DNA of 64,000 nt from Aphrocallistes beatrix. Its lineage: Eukaryota > Porifera > Hexactinellida > Sceptrulophora > Aphrocallistidae. Made by a program: the position numbers and the translations under genes. The notes beneath the pieces are model-generated. The model was given only the letters and a program-made list of their open reading frames with translations. It ran no database searches and was not told where the DNA came from. Location of the stretch: contig OY725504.1 of the NCBI GenBank assembly GCA_963281255.1, positions 1-64,000 of the forward strand, read 5' to 3'. Shown here in pieces: positions 35,365-46,033 of this stretch. Each line of letters begins with the position of its first letter. The first letter of the stretch is position 1.

Positions 35365-35814
35365 CTAACCCCTCCTCCTCCTCCTCCTCCTCCCTGCCCT
35401 CAACTCTCCACCTGTCCACCTCTCCTCCTAAATTTCTGTTTTCTAAAGTTTGCTATTTCATTGTATGTCTGCAAATTCAATGTAAGCTTCTCATTAGTTA
35501 CGTGAGTGGACAAAGGAATCTTGTTGATTCTACTCAGACTGATGGCGCCACACTCTTATGTCGATATATGGAATATTTTAGGTTAAGCAACGTTCCAGGA
35601 AGGTCAAGATTATAGTTCCATTGGACAACTGTACTATTCCAGGACTTTCAATTCACTTAAGCGTAATGAGAAACTGAATTGAAACTTCTCTAAAAAGAAA
35701 TGATAAGTTTCTGGAATCGTTTTTGAATTAGCACTGTTGTCATGGTTACTAATAGCTCAGCACTGGAATTGACGTACGTTAGAACAGTGTTATTATTCGC
35801 ACTAGAGAATACAC

Positions 35815-35822
35815 TATAAATA
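35815..35822 (+). promoter_or_regulatory. TATAAATA upstream of TXNL4A
   Basis: The octamer lies only 16 bases before the ATG. At normal TATA spacing transcription would start after that ATG, so either it is not a working TATA box or the leader is extremely short. Confidence 0.3.
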
Positions 35823-35838
35823 GCTCCAGAGGTGTGAA

Positions 35839-36618
35839 ATGTCGTACATGCTGCAGCACCTGAACAACTGCTGGCAGGTGGACCAGGCCATCATGAGCGA
35901 GGAGGAGAGGGTGGTGCTGGTGCGCTGGGGACACGACTGGGACCCGACCTGCATGAAGATGGACGAGGTGCTCTACAAGATCGCCGAGAAAGTCAAGAAC
36001 TTTGCCGTCATCTACGTCGTGGACATTACAGAGGTGAGTTGTGGTAACCATGGATACTCAATGCAGCGATGTATGCGGAAACTCCTGGCTGGAATAAGAG
36101 ATACCTACGATGCTACCATCCCGGTCCATTGGCATGCATACTTGAGCAGTTATATTCCTTTATACAGTCAGGGTCGCTTATTATGAACTAACCTGCTGGT
36201 CCCAATTTCATTTTTTAGATAGGATTTCTATTGAATCAAGTTCGCTTAATATGAAGTATCTCTATTATGAACAGATTTTTTGGTCCCTTGGTGGTTCATG
36301 ACTCTTATCCGATCCCCAGACCATCCTAGCATTCCTATCGCTCCTATCCGTATCCATGGTAGCTATATAATGTGGTCACCACAGGTGAACGACTTCAACA
36401 AGATGTACGAGCTCTACGACCCGTGCACCGTAATGTTCTTCTTCCGGAACAAACACATCATGATCGACCTGGGCACGGGCAACAACAACAAGATCAACTG
36501 GGCGCTGGAGGACGAGCAGGAGATGGTCGACATCATCGAGACTGTGTACCGCGGCGCGCGCAAAGGCCGCGGACTGGTTGTGTCGCCTAAGGACTATTCG
36601 ACCAAGTACAGATACTAG
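35839..36618 (+). CDS. TXNL4A: Thioredoxin-like U5 snRNP protein (Dim1/DIB1)
   Basis: Exons 35839-36033 and 36385-36618 encode 142 residues, the exact length of human TXNL4A. Conservation is very high (GHDWDPTCMKMDEVLY, FAVIYVVDITE, ELYDPCTVMFFFRNKH, DYSTKYRY). It is a thioredoxin-fold core component of the U5 and U4/U6.U5 snRNP, needed for spliceosome activation. Its intron carries a partial transposon relic from 36165. Confidence 0.98.
36165..36284. mobile_element. Partial pogo-like MITE in TXNL4A intron
   Basis: TA followed by CAGTCAGGGTCGCTTATTAT starts a pogo-like terminus. Variants of the same words (GTTCGCTTAATATGAA; CTATTATGAACAGA) recur inside. No matching right end is visible, so it is truncated or rearranged. 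Confidence 0.5.
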
Positions 36619-36868
36619 CTGACTAATGCTGCTGTAATGTATTCTAATGCTTGATAAGACTGGAATGCTGTTGCAACAGTATTACGTTGCACTGAGTATT
36701 ACCATGGCAGTAATGCATTTCCAGTCTCGCATGCTGGAGTGTAAGAGATAGGGTTACTTTCTAATTAATTGCATTTCTCTCTGCATCAGTGTTGCACCTG
36801 CACACTGAGTGAGAATTCATACGTAGGTTCCTAGCACAGACAAATCAGTTCATTCTAAAGTGACAGTT

Positions 36869-37309
36869 TCAGAACTTCTTCAGCTCCTCCTGATACTTGT
36901 CATACTCGCCACTGCTCAGACATTCCTTTGCAGCTTTGATGTCTCCCTGTATGGCGTCTATGAGCTCCTGCAGAGAGTGGAAGTCGGTCATGTCCCGGAT
37001 GAACCCGAGCACGCAGATGGAGAGCTGCCGTCCGTAGAAGTCCTCCGGGAACTGGTGCAGGATGTGCGTCTCTGCGGACTTTTTCGTGTTCTTGTAGTAC
37101 GGGTTGAAGCCGAGGCTCATCACCATCTCGCGCACCTCGTCCCCCTCCACGAGTCCCCACCCGAAGTAGACCCCCTGCTTCAGCGGCGGAAGCTGGGCCA
37201 CCACCTCCTCGGGAAAGTTGGCCGTCGGGACCCCCAGCTGCTTGCTTCCCCGCCCGAATCCCTTCACGACCGGCCCCTTCAGCAGCGCGGGGAGATTGTC
37301 CTTACTCAT
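36869..37309 (-). CDS. RFK: Riboflavin kinase (flavokinase)
   Basis: One exon encodes 146 residues. GFGRGSKQLGVPTANFPEE carries the family's PTANF motif for Mg-ATP and riboflavin binding. NPYYKNTKKSAETHILH and the catalytic-Glu region follow, then LQELIDAIQGDI near the end. The enzyme phosphorylates riboflavin to FMN in the cytosol. Length is close to the animal enzyme (about 155). It lies tail-to-tail with TXNL4A, 250 bases apart. Confidence 0.96.
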   Translation of the reverse strand: MSKDNLPALLKGPVVKGFGRGSKQLGVPTANFPEEVVAQLPPLKQGVYFGWGLVEGDEVREMVMSLGFNPYYKNTKKSAETHILHQFPEDFYGRQLSICVLGFIRDMTDFHSLQELIDAIQGDIKAAKECLSSGEYDKYQEELKKF

Positions 37310-38690
37310 CTGTCCTAGCTAATCTACAATCAACTTTGCATGGTTAGTATTGCGTTGTATCGAATGTCAGTCATCTCTGTTTGATATTACACAAAGTCAA
37401 ATATTATAATTTATGACCAATGATTTGCTTCTGTTCTGATTTGCTGTGCTTCCTTACTGAATAGCACAGCAGTAATATTTGGTAATCATTTCAGTAGATT
37501 GTCTCGAGGATATTTTAAATCAAGAAATCCAGTTTGATTTTTCTAGTAGAAACGGCACAGTTTGCTGTTCGGACCTTGACCTAAATGAACTTGTGGCGTA
37601 ACGGGTCATCTCAACTAGTATTTATCTACTTGCGCGCACATTTAGTTTACGGATACAACGATGTTGTTTTCTAAGCAGCAGGTGCTTGATTGTGCAGCCG
37701 ACACAAAATGTTTAATTGGACAAAATTTATCAAAGTGGACACAACGGTGCAAACGCCTTAAGACTAGCTGTTGCAATATCAGTTTCATTCCCAGACCTTC
37801 AGCAGTTATTTTTATTTAGAAATTTGTTATGGAAGCTTCTTATACCTTCGACCCAAATGCAGGACTCACTCAGCGCACGATGACGTCAGCAGATTAGTGG
37901 CTGATTTGTTCTTATTTCTCCACCCAATCAATTTCTGAGTTTGATTTGCGCTGCGTATTTAGCTCAGAGCTAAATTTATCTAGAAATTTGCACTTGATTC
38001 ATGACATCATCTTACTGTTGTTAGGTTGTGTACTCTGGAATGTAGTTCAGACATGTGGTTGAACTTACTTCTATAAACTGATGTGGCGGGTAATTCTAGG
38101 AAAGTTTAATCGTTATTTTAGTGGGAACTACGCGTTTATTTATCGTATATCATTCCTGTAAACAACAGCTGTGTTCTAGCAACGTTAAAATCGTAAGTTG
38201 TGGTTGCAAATTATTCATGAATTGGTCAATTTTCTAATTTACAAAATCTGAGATATTTTAATTCACTTGCCTTATAATTTTATTCCACAATCTGATGCAA
38301 CATTCCAACTCCTCCAATGTGTTACCATCCATGTTATTATTGTTTACAATACTTAAACGCTTACTCTAACAATGCTGATCAGAATTGATTCATTTCTGCC
38401 TGGAATTGTCTAATTGCAAATGCTAATTGCAAGTGCTTAGCTCAGTATTCAGGTTGCATCTCATAATTGCTTTGGCGCAACAAACTTTTCAGTGTTGTGA
38501 CAACTCTGCACTCTACACTCAGACCCATGAGTTGATTGTGCAACTTCCAGATAGTTATTGTATAATTTTAGAAATTTGTGGAGTGATTTGTACATTAATA
38601 TTAGCTAAGTCCCTGCACTACCAGCAAACCAACTAAACAGACAGCAAAGCGATTTATTGGCAGCGCGCAGGTCACAAGTTAAGTCAACAA
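37310..38690. other. AT-rich gene-free region
   Basis: No credible gene, RNA gene or transposon ends. TTTATT at 38653-38658 is a likely minus-strand poly(A) signal for the next gene. Confidence 0.6.
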
Positions 38691-39458
38691 TTACTGCGTC
38701 TTCTGCAGGAACGAGCTCTTGTTTCTGTGAATCTTGTCGTACTGCTCCTTGTAGCGGTTCCGCTCCTTCCGGAGGTTCTCTACGTCCTGCTGCAGCAGCT
38801 TTATCTCGCGCTCCAGGCTCTCCTTCTGCTGCCGCATCGTGTTCTTCTTCTTGTTCTTCTTCTCGCGGCAGACCTGCGCGTAGCCGCGGTTCTTGAACTG
38901 TCTGCGGAGTCGTTTCAGTTCTTTCTCGCTCAGTTTGTTCACGCCGATATCTTTCAGCTTCTTGTTCAGCTCAGGAATCCCCAGGTGCGTCAACTCGTCC
39001 CGGTTGATCCCCTCAGGCAACTTGAGGTCGATTTCCTGTCCCTCATCGTCCGTCAGTTGCCCGTCTCTGTACTTGTCCTCTCTGTCTCCCCGCGAGTAGG
39101 GACTGCTGTCGGAGTAGGAGAGTGTGCTGCGGTTCTCGTCAGCACAGCCCGCCTCGTCTTGGTTGTAGAACATTTCCTGGCCCTGCCATGCGATGCCCTC
39201 GAATTCGGAGAAATTCTGTCCCTCGGGCCCCGCCACCATGTGGTCCCGGTTGGGGGACCATTGTCCCGGCGGCGGCGGCAGAGCCATCGGGAGAGGCAGC
39301 GTGTAGTCCGGCAGCTGCATGTGCGAAAAATCGATCGTGCCTTGTGCCATGAGGTTAGGGTACTGCATCGCGTTGAATGTGAAATCCCCTGTGGGCATGT
39401 AGGGGAGGATCGGTGGGTATTCGAAGTCGTTGCTGGGGGGAAGTTCGTTGTAACTCAT
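38691..39458 (-). CDS. Maf-like bZIP transcription factor 1, intronless
   Basis: 255 residues. Pro- and aromatic-rich N-terminus, acidic middle, then a Maf-type extended homology region (IPELNKKLKD), basic region RRQFKNRGYAQVCREKK (NRGYAxxCR hallmark, 190-198) and a leucine-zipper-like coiled coil. Maf proteins bind TGC-containing palindromic sites as dimers. This copy keeps the Gly-Tyr pair specific to Mafs. Its N-terminus is unlike those of the three paralogues downstream, so it is the outgroup of the cluster. Confidence 0.88.
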   Translation of the reverse strand: MSYNELPPSNDFEYPPILPYMPTGDFTFNAMQYPNLMAQGTIDFSHMQLPDYTLPLPMALPPPPGQWSPNRDHMVAGPEGQNFSEFEGIAWQGQEMFYNQDEAGCADENRSTLSYSDSSPYSRGDREDKYRDGQLTDDEGQEIDLKLPEGINRDELTHLGIPELNKKLKDIGVNKLSEKELKRLRRQFKNRGYAQVCREKKNKKKNTMRQQKESLEREIKLLQQDVENLRKERNRYKEQYDKIHRNKSSFLQKTQ

Positions 39459-39495
39459 GTTTGTGTTTTATGAATATTATTCTAGCAATCGAGTG

Positions 39496-39503
39496 TATTT
39501 ATA
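39496..39503 (-). promoter_or_regulatory. TATAAATA box of Maf-like gene 1
   Basis: TATAAATA on -, 37 bases before the start codon. The same octamer precedes all four Maf-like genes. Confidence 0.7.
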
Positions 39504-40456
39504 GAACACAGCAGTAGCTCTTATTTATATGCAGTGCGTTGCGCAATGTCCTACTAATCTGTAGGGAAAGTACGAGAAGAGTGATTGCTTTCAGTTTGCT
39601 CCGACTTCTCCATGACCAGATTTTTGATTAATTCCAAAAAATATTACTCTGCATTTCTTCTGCGGTCCATCTCATCCCTAATTACCATTAAATTAATTAA
39701 TTAACTAAATTCTCCTAATACGCGCTGGAATTTACTTTATTTATAAACTCTGGTGGCAGCTGAGCCACTAACTTCCTTGTTCGAATCTTTTCAAATTATT
39801 CTCCGCATCGAGACCGCAGATTCGTTGCAGCTTTGCTCTGCAACTAAAGGAGTAGGCATTCCAGGAATGTCTATTGTGTTGCTTTATTGGACACTTTTGG
39901 GTTTTCTAACAGTCATTTCTCGGACATAACGGCCATGATGTGTTTACGTATCAATTTAGTTTCCTCTGTACCCACCTCCACGTTTGCACTACCTTCTCTG
40001 TTTTGTGAAAAATTCTCAATCCTGATTCAAAATAATTGTTCATTGCAAATCTGATTTTAGTTCTAAGCACTTTCTGGAATTTTGGATTGGATCGCATTTA
40101 TAGTGGACGGGCAGCGGGAAAGTGCTGACTGTTTTTCAGATCAGCGCTTTTTCTTTCCTGCATCTCAGAATAAAATCAAAACGCTGACGCCACAGCTGAT
40201 GATATTTTAATTTCTGTTCCTCGTCATCCTCTGTCTAACCAGAACTGCTCACATAACGCAAGCTCTTAGTTTGCTCTTTTCTATTTTTAGATAATTACTC
40301 ACGCGTTTATCTTTGGTGGGAATTTCCCGCAATCCCTACATGTGTTGTTTGTTCTAATATTAGAATTATCTAGAATCTGACAGTTTATATTCTTCATCAT
40401 ACTTTGCTTTGTTATTTTTAGATAACAAGATTGAATAATGTAAATCCACCACTTTC

Positions 40457-40647
40457 ATACTTGCCAACCTCTGCAAGGAAAAAAGCGGGACATCAGTAGT
40501 ATTTTAGCAGACATTGAGCTATTTAGCGGGACATAGTATATTTTATTAGTCTTATACACTGAAAAGCGGGACAATTCCACTTTTTGGAATGTTTTCGCGG
40601 GAGATTACTTTCAACATATGTCCGAAAACGGGACAGTTTGCAAGTAT
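40457..40647. mobile_element. MITE with ATACTTGC/GCAAGTAT inverted ends
   Basis: Left end ATACTTGCCAACCTCTGC, right end ACGGGACAGTTTGCAAGTAT, with repeated GCGGGACA words inside. The ends are imperfect inverted repeats. No target duplication is clear. Confidence 0.6.
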
Positions 40648-41297
40648 ACTTATGAAACGGATGCGATTATTCGCAGAAACTTTTGTTCTAAATTTGTTTT
40701 CTCTAAACTGTATTTTTAGTGCAGCTTATAATACAGAAGATCCCGCGTGTCCTGGAAATTCTATTGGACCAAACTGGCTCAAATCTGAACGATATATTCC
40801 CTATATTGTGGAGATTTGAACCTGGCTGCAATTTAATCTCTATAGCAATTTCTAACTGGTAACTGATGTGATTAATTAAATAACGAAATGGCGCCCGCCC
40901 ACATCCACAAGTTTCAATTTAAAATGCTAAACCAGGCTTCCCAAGCTTTCCGGCCATACACTCTAGACTCCACACAGTTCTACAGCATCACGCCATGTTA
41001 CGAATATACTCATTACCTCCACGAGCTACGTCACTGCCCCCACGTTATGCTCATGCCCAATCGGGCTTCCTCGGTGGGAGGTCTATAGCATATCAAGCAC
41101 GTTCATCCTCACCAAGGATACAACTCTCCGTGCATCAACACCTGCTATCTGCTCTTTGAGATTCTGCTTCTAGAATGAGTCATCTAAATACCTTGTGGTC
41201 GGGAGTGATATCTCTTCCTCAGCTCGTGACGCCTATATCAGAGCTGTTAGCAGCACAAATCCATTCTACTTAGTCAACTGAATTGCCTCAACTTCAC

Positions 41298-44200
41298 ATG
41301 AGCTCGCATCGGCCCATTTCCAAGCGGCACATCTCTTTCTACAACAAAGAGTTCGCCAGCGTTTGCTGCGGGATAAACCTAAAATCTCGCTGCGGCAACG
41401 GCGACTGTGAATCCGTCCGCACTCTAGGCGGGCTCGTGATCGTCAAGTGTCCGGACCTGGACGCCTGCGTCTTCCAGGACGTCGTCTACAACCTGCTCTG
41501 TCCCGCCTGCGGCGCGGCGCTCAACCCGCAGCAGTTCAGCGGCGTCGTGTTCGTGCGCTGCGAGGCGAAGATCTCCGTGGGAGGCAAGGAGGACGTGCTG
41601 CGGGCCAGCCAGGAGGAGACCGTGCTGTGGGAGATGCAGTACCTGGGCCCCGAGGTCGCGGTCAGCATCCTGGAGAGGGAGGACGAGGCTGCGCCCCCCG
41701 TCGACGTTTCTAAGAACTATCTCTTCCCGACGAACGGCGTCAACCTGGTGGGGACTTGCCCCCGCAGCGATTGCTTCGCCTTCAAGAACAACCAAGGCCT
41801 GGTCGTGGTGCGCGTGGGGCTGATCGAGTCTGCGGTCTTCCAGGAGTTGGTCAAATTCCGCAACTGCTCCTGCTGCAACCGCGAGCTCCGGCCGGACTCC
41901 TTCAAGGCCATCACGTTCCTCGGCTGCCGCGCGGAGGTGGAGATCCACGGGAGAGTCGAGACGTTCGACGCCACCGCCACGCCCAAACCCTTCAAGCTCG
42001 AGACCGCCGGCCCGCGGGCGATCATTCGCGTCAATCGAGATTCGGCGGCCCGCTCTCCCCAGTCCAGCCCCGATAGGGCGCGCAGTCTCGCCGGCCTCTC
42101 CCCCACCGCCGTGTCGGAGGGATTCGAGAAGTTCGTCCGGAACGTTTCCTCGGGAATGCGGAACGCGTCCGAGGAGATGGAGCCGGGGATCAACTTCCTG
42201 GCGGACTGCCCGAGCGCGGACTGCGACGCAGTGGTGATTCCCGCCGGACACATCCTCAGCTGCAAGTACAAGGAGGCCATCCGCGGGAAGATCTGCCCCT
42301 CCTGTCGCCAGGCGCTGCCGCCCTCCTGCTTCAAGGGCGTGGGCTTCCTGCAGTGCACGGCCAGCGTGCAGAGCGGCGGGAAGGAGTCCGTCTACCGCGC
42401 CGGGCGCATCGTCGAGATCTGCAAGATCCATCCGGAGGGCCACGAGGTGGAGATCACCGTGCGGGAGCGGGACATGGGCGGCGAGACCACCGGGACGCTG
42501 TCCGAGGGGAAGGGGCCGAGTTCGGTCCGGGTCTGCTCCGGCCTGAACGTCGAGGCGATGTGCATAAACCCCAAATGCAACGCCTCCATCGTGGTCATCC
42601 CGTGCCCGCGCGTCGAGGAGTGCCACTACTTCGACCTGATCTCCTCGCTCCAGTGCCCCTCCTGTTCCTGCAGCATCCCGCCCGCCCTCTTCATCGGGAT
42701 CTCCCTCGTGCAGTGCAAGGCGGAGGTGACCATCGGGTCCAAGTACCAGTCCGTGAAGGCCGTGGGGGACGAGACCAAGGATTTCCGGCTCGAGTTGGGC
42801 GGTCCTCCGGTCTTCATCAAAATCCTGAGCCGGGACCTGGGCCCGAAGACCGGGCAGCTGTCGGGGGAAGCCGGCATGGAGTACACGAGTGCTTGCACAG
42901 GCCTCAACCTCGTAGCCATCTGCCACAACTCCTCGTGCCTCGCCTACAGAGAGAACGACGGACAAGTCAACGTCAAAGTCCCGGACAAGACCGACTGTCT
43001 CTTGAGCGAGGCTGCGGCCAACCTCCGCTGTCCCTCCTGCGACCGGGGCATGGACTCCTCGCAGGTGAAGGCCATCACGTTCGTGCGCTGCAGCGGAGAG
43101 GTCTTCATCGGGAGTCAATGCGAGAAGTTCACTGCGGCCGGCGACAAACTGAGGCATTTCCCCGTTTCCAGCAACAGTCCGGAAGTGAGGATCAACATCC
43201 TCTCCAAGTTCCAGGTGAAGAAGGATCAGCCGTCCAGCGAGAGGAAGTACACCAAGGTGTGCGACGGAGTGAACTTCGTCGCGTTCTGTCAGAACCCGGC
43301 CTGTCTGTCCGTGCAGGAGTACGGCGGATACGTCAACGTCCGGCGGGACCAGCAGTTCGTCCGGAGGGGCGGGTTTCTCCCGAACCGCTGCAACTACAGC
43401 CAAGAAATCCAAAATCTGAAGTGTCCGTCCTGTGAAGCCCGCTTGGACCCTAAGATCGCCCGCGGAGTCGCGCTTGTGAGGTGTAAAGGAACGATCGAGA
43501 TCGCCGGCAAAAGCCAGAACTTCGAAGCAACAATGAACGATTTTAAAGAATTCAGCTTAGACCATTCAGATAGTCGCACCTTTGTGGAGTTCCAAGTGAT
43601 TGAGATCCTTCCTCACGGGCCCGGTCTCAACGTCATCGTCAAATGTCCGAACAAGGCCTGTCCCTGCCAGAACCATCCTCTCCTGAAGGAAGTGGCAGTC
43701 ATTAAGTTCGGAATCGTCCAAGGCTGCAAAGTGAACGAAGCCATCCGATCCGAGAACTGTCCTCTCTGCAAGCACAACATTCCAACTGACAACTTCGTTG
43801 CTGTCCTCTTCAACGAGTGCACGGCCCTTGTCAAGAGAGATGGGCAGGAGACCACCTACATGGTCGGGGCCAGGGTCCAGACGCTCCCGTTCGAATTCAG
43901 TGAGAATATCGAAGTCGACATCCTCCCAGTCATCGCGAGGGAAGTGTCGGCCAAGCAGATAGTGGAGAATCCGTTCGGCCGACTGGTGAACGGCATGAAC
44001 GTCCAGGCCGTCTGCTCCCACCAAGGCTGCGAGGCGAAGCGGTCTTACGGGGGGAGAATCAACATCAGCTGTCCGGAAATGAAGAAGTACACCCTCAGGG
44101 AGTTGTTCCCGTCCCTGAACTGTCCCTCCTGCCGGGCCCCTCTGTCCCAGATGATCCTCACCTGTCTCAGCTTCGTGCAGTGCAAGGCGCTGCTGCAGGC

Positions 44201-45089
44201 CCCCGGCAGGAAGTACCTGCTGGAGGCCGGCAAGGACGAAGCGATCGACTTCGAGAGCGCCTCCCTCACGCCCGACTTCTCCATCCAGGTCCTGAGTCTG
44301 GACCAGGAGTTCCCGGACTCGTTCGGGAAGGGAGGGATCAGCAAGGGCAGCGAGTTCTCCCACGCCTCCGTCTGCCACGGCCTCAACTTCCGGGCTTCCT
44401 GCTCCAACTCCGCCTGCGTCGCCAACCAGAGGAGCCAGTACGTGAACATCATGGCCGGACACCTCCTGGACTTCGACTACAGAGCCGCCGCTCAGTCCCT
44501 ATCCTGTCCCGTCTGCCAGGCCCGCATCCTCCCGAACGAAGTCAGCGGCGTCACGATGCTCTGCTGCACCGGCGAGGTTCGGTTCGGGGACCGCGTGGAG
44601 AAGTTCGATTACTCGGGGGAGAGAATCTCGAGGATCAACATCCCCAACGACGGGTCCAGGGTCTGGATCAAGGTGGAGCACCGGACGTACGACATCATCA
44701 CGCACCCCGTGCTCCCGTACATGCACCGTCCCTTCCAAGCGCTGTGCAACGGTCTGAACTTCCGCTGCTACTGCAAGAACCCTCTGTGCGGGACTTTCAG
44801 GGAGAGGGAGGGGCTGGTGATGGTGCAGAGGGACCCCGCGTTCGCTCAGGCGCACGGCTACCCTCTCAACGTGTGCAGCTACCGACAGGAGATCTCCAGC
44901 CTCAAGTGTCCCGACTGCGCCGCCCGGCTACGGCCCTACTTCGTGTGGGGCGTCCTGTTCACCTGCTGCAGCGGGAGCATCACGAGGGACGGGTCTCCGC
45001 CCGAAAAGTTCAGCACCCTCCTCGGAAAGGTGGTCCTCTACGCCCTCGACAGAGACGACATATCTGTCCGCATTAACTTCTCCTTGTAG
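41298..45089 (+). CDS. Ten-module Cys-rich, zinc-ribbon-like protein, intronless
   Basis: A single 1263-residue frame from ATG 41298. It is built of ten modules, each about 100-125 residues. Each starts with a G(L/I/V/M)N(F/L/V) word near 41361, 41736, 42183, 42540, 42900, 43266, 43622, 43992, 44380 and 44752. Each module then has C-x4-C (as in CINPKC, CKNPLC), about 40 residues, C-x2-C (CPSC in most), then a (V/F)xxC strand and a beta-rich tail. The four invariant Cys suggest a zinc ribbon. The pattern recalls Cys modules repeated in some rotifer, fungal and protist proteins, from memory and unproven. No signal peptide, membrane helix or enzyme motif is seen. Modules 6 and 10 share a longer insert with an NxCxYxQEI word, hinting at a duplicated block. 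Function unknown. Confidence 0.85.
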   Translation: MSSHRPISKRHISFYNKEFASVCCGINLKSRCGNGDCESVRTLGGLVIVKCPDLDACVFQDVVYNLLCPACGAALNPQQFSGVVFVRCEAKISVGGKEDVLRASQEETVLWEMQYLGPEVAVSILEREDEAAPPVDVSKNYLFPTNGVNLVGTCPRSDCFAFKNNQGLVVVRVGLIESAVFQELVKFRNCSCCNRELRPDSFKAITFLGCRAEVEIHGRVETFDATATPKPFKLETAGPRAIIRVNRDSAARSPQSSPDRARSLAGLSPTAVSEGFEKFVRNVSSGMRNASEEMEPGINFLADCPSADCDAVVIPAGHILSCKYKEAIRGKICPSCRQALPPSCFKGVGFLQCTASVQSGGKESVYRAGRIVEICKIHPEGHEVEITVRERDMGGETTGTLSEGKGPSSVRVCSGLNVEAMCINPKCNASIVVIPCPRVEECHYFDLISSLQCPSCSCSIPPALFIGISLVQCKAEVTIGSKYQSVKAVGDETKDFRLELGGPPVFIKILSRDLGPKTGQLSGEAGMEYTSACTGLNLVAICHNSSCLAYRENDGQVNVKVPDKTDCLLSEAAANLRCPSCDRGMDSSQVKAITFVRCSGEVFIGSQCEKFTAAGDKLRHFPVSSNSPEVRINILSKFQVKKDQPSSERKYTKVCDGVNFVAFCQNPACLSVQEYGGYVNVRRDQQFVRRGGFLPNRCNYSQEIQNLKCPSCEARLDPKIARGVALVRCKGTIEIAGKSQNFEATMNDFKEFSLDHSDSRTFVEFQVIEILPHGPGLNVIVKCPNKACPCQNHPLLKEVAVIKFGIVQGCKVNEAIRSENCPLCKHNIPTDNFVAVLFNECTALVKRDGQETTYMVGARVQTLPFEFSENIEVDILPVIAREVSAKQIVENPFGRLVNGMNVQAVCSHQGCEAKRSYGGRINISCPEMKKYTLRELFPSLNCPSCRAPLSQMILTCLSFVQCKALLQAPGRKYLLEAGKDEAIDFESASLTPDFSIQVLSLDQEFPDSFGKGGISKGSEFSHASVCHGLNFRASCSNSACVANQRSQYVNIMAGHLLDFDYRAAAQSLSCPVCQARILPNEVSGVTMLCCTGEVRFGDRVEKFDYSGERISRINIPNDGSRVWIKVEHRTYDIITHPVLPYMHRPFQALCNGLNFRCYCKNPLCGTFREREGLVMVQRDPAFAQAHGYPLNVCSYRQEISSLKCPDCAARLRPYFVWGVLFTCCSGSITRDGSPPEKFSTLLGKVVLYALDRDDISVRINFSL

Positions 45090-46033
45090 CTGGTCCGTAG
45101 CTAGCCTTACCTGAACTAACACTATTCTCTAATCCCAGGTTCTACCCCGTCAGACTATTTGTGTGTCATTGTCTATTGTGCTATTCTGTTGCAATGTTAC
45201 TCTATAATTAGATTTATTGCGAATGCAATTGTGGCACATTTTGATTTGATTTACTTTTTTGAAGATCATTGGTAGACTAAACCAGATTGTCTAACAGATG
45301 CATGATCCAACTGGTGTCAACCAAATTATGTCTATTGAATAACTCCTGCGTGTTGAGTTGGAGCACGTTTCTGCTTATGTGAGTGGGCTCTGCTGTCAAT
45401 TATTTATTTTTCGCCGAGACACCATAATTATACAGTGTGTGCGAGGCGCATATCAAAATCCAATTTAATTATTTGCAAAACCGCTTACAAGTTTCCCAAA
45501 TCTCTTTGAAAATAATGTTACATCAAATTGATATAGAAAATATTTTATTTTGATCAATGCGATTCTAGTGCTTTGGCTTTGGAATGTAAATGAGGTATCC
45601 TTCATAGCCATTACAATGCTTTTGGGGCTAGACTAGCAAATGGCTGTAGGAGGAGTTGGGAGGAGTGGAATTGCTTCCACCTACTCGACCTCAACATAAA
45701 CAAACTCGGACATTCCTAACTGAGACTTCTCTAGTCCAAACTGCTCGCGGGCCTCTGTTGTGTCTGAATTCAATGCATGCATGTTACACGTAATTTCCCT
45801 AAGTAGCTATCACTCTTTTTTTCCCTTCATACCCCCGATAAGGGAAACTATTGCACCGCAGCGATAAGGCAATTAGCAGTTTGACTGATAAGATTTATTA
45901 ACAAGACATTTACAAGCACAGCAAATTTGCGATAGAATAAAGCTCGTGTAGAATTGTGCGATTTGAGCCTTTCTGCCGATCTCTGCAATCATATTCTGGC
46001 ATAGTTAATAGTTTAATTCTACGGAGCACGTCT
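45090..46033. other. AT-rich intergenic region
   Basis: No gene or repeat recognised. TTTATT at 45894-45899 is a likely minus-strand poly(A) signal for Maf-like gene 2. Confidence 0.6.

Larger units (their letters stand above)
39459..41297. other. AT-rich intergenic region with one MITE
   Basis: Apart from the TATA box at 39496 and the element at 40457-40647 I see no feature. Short frames at 40589 and 40888 have no coding character. Confidence 0.55.
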
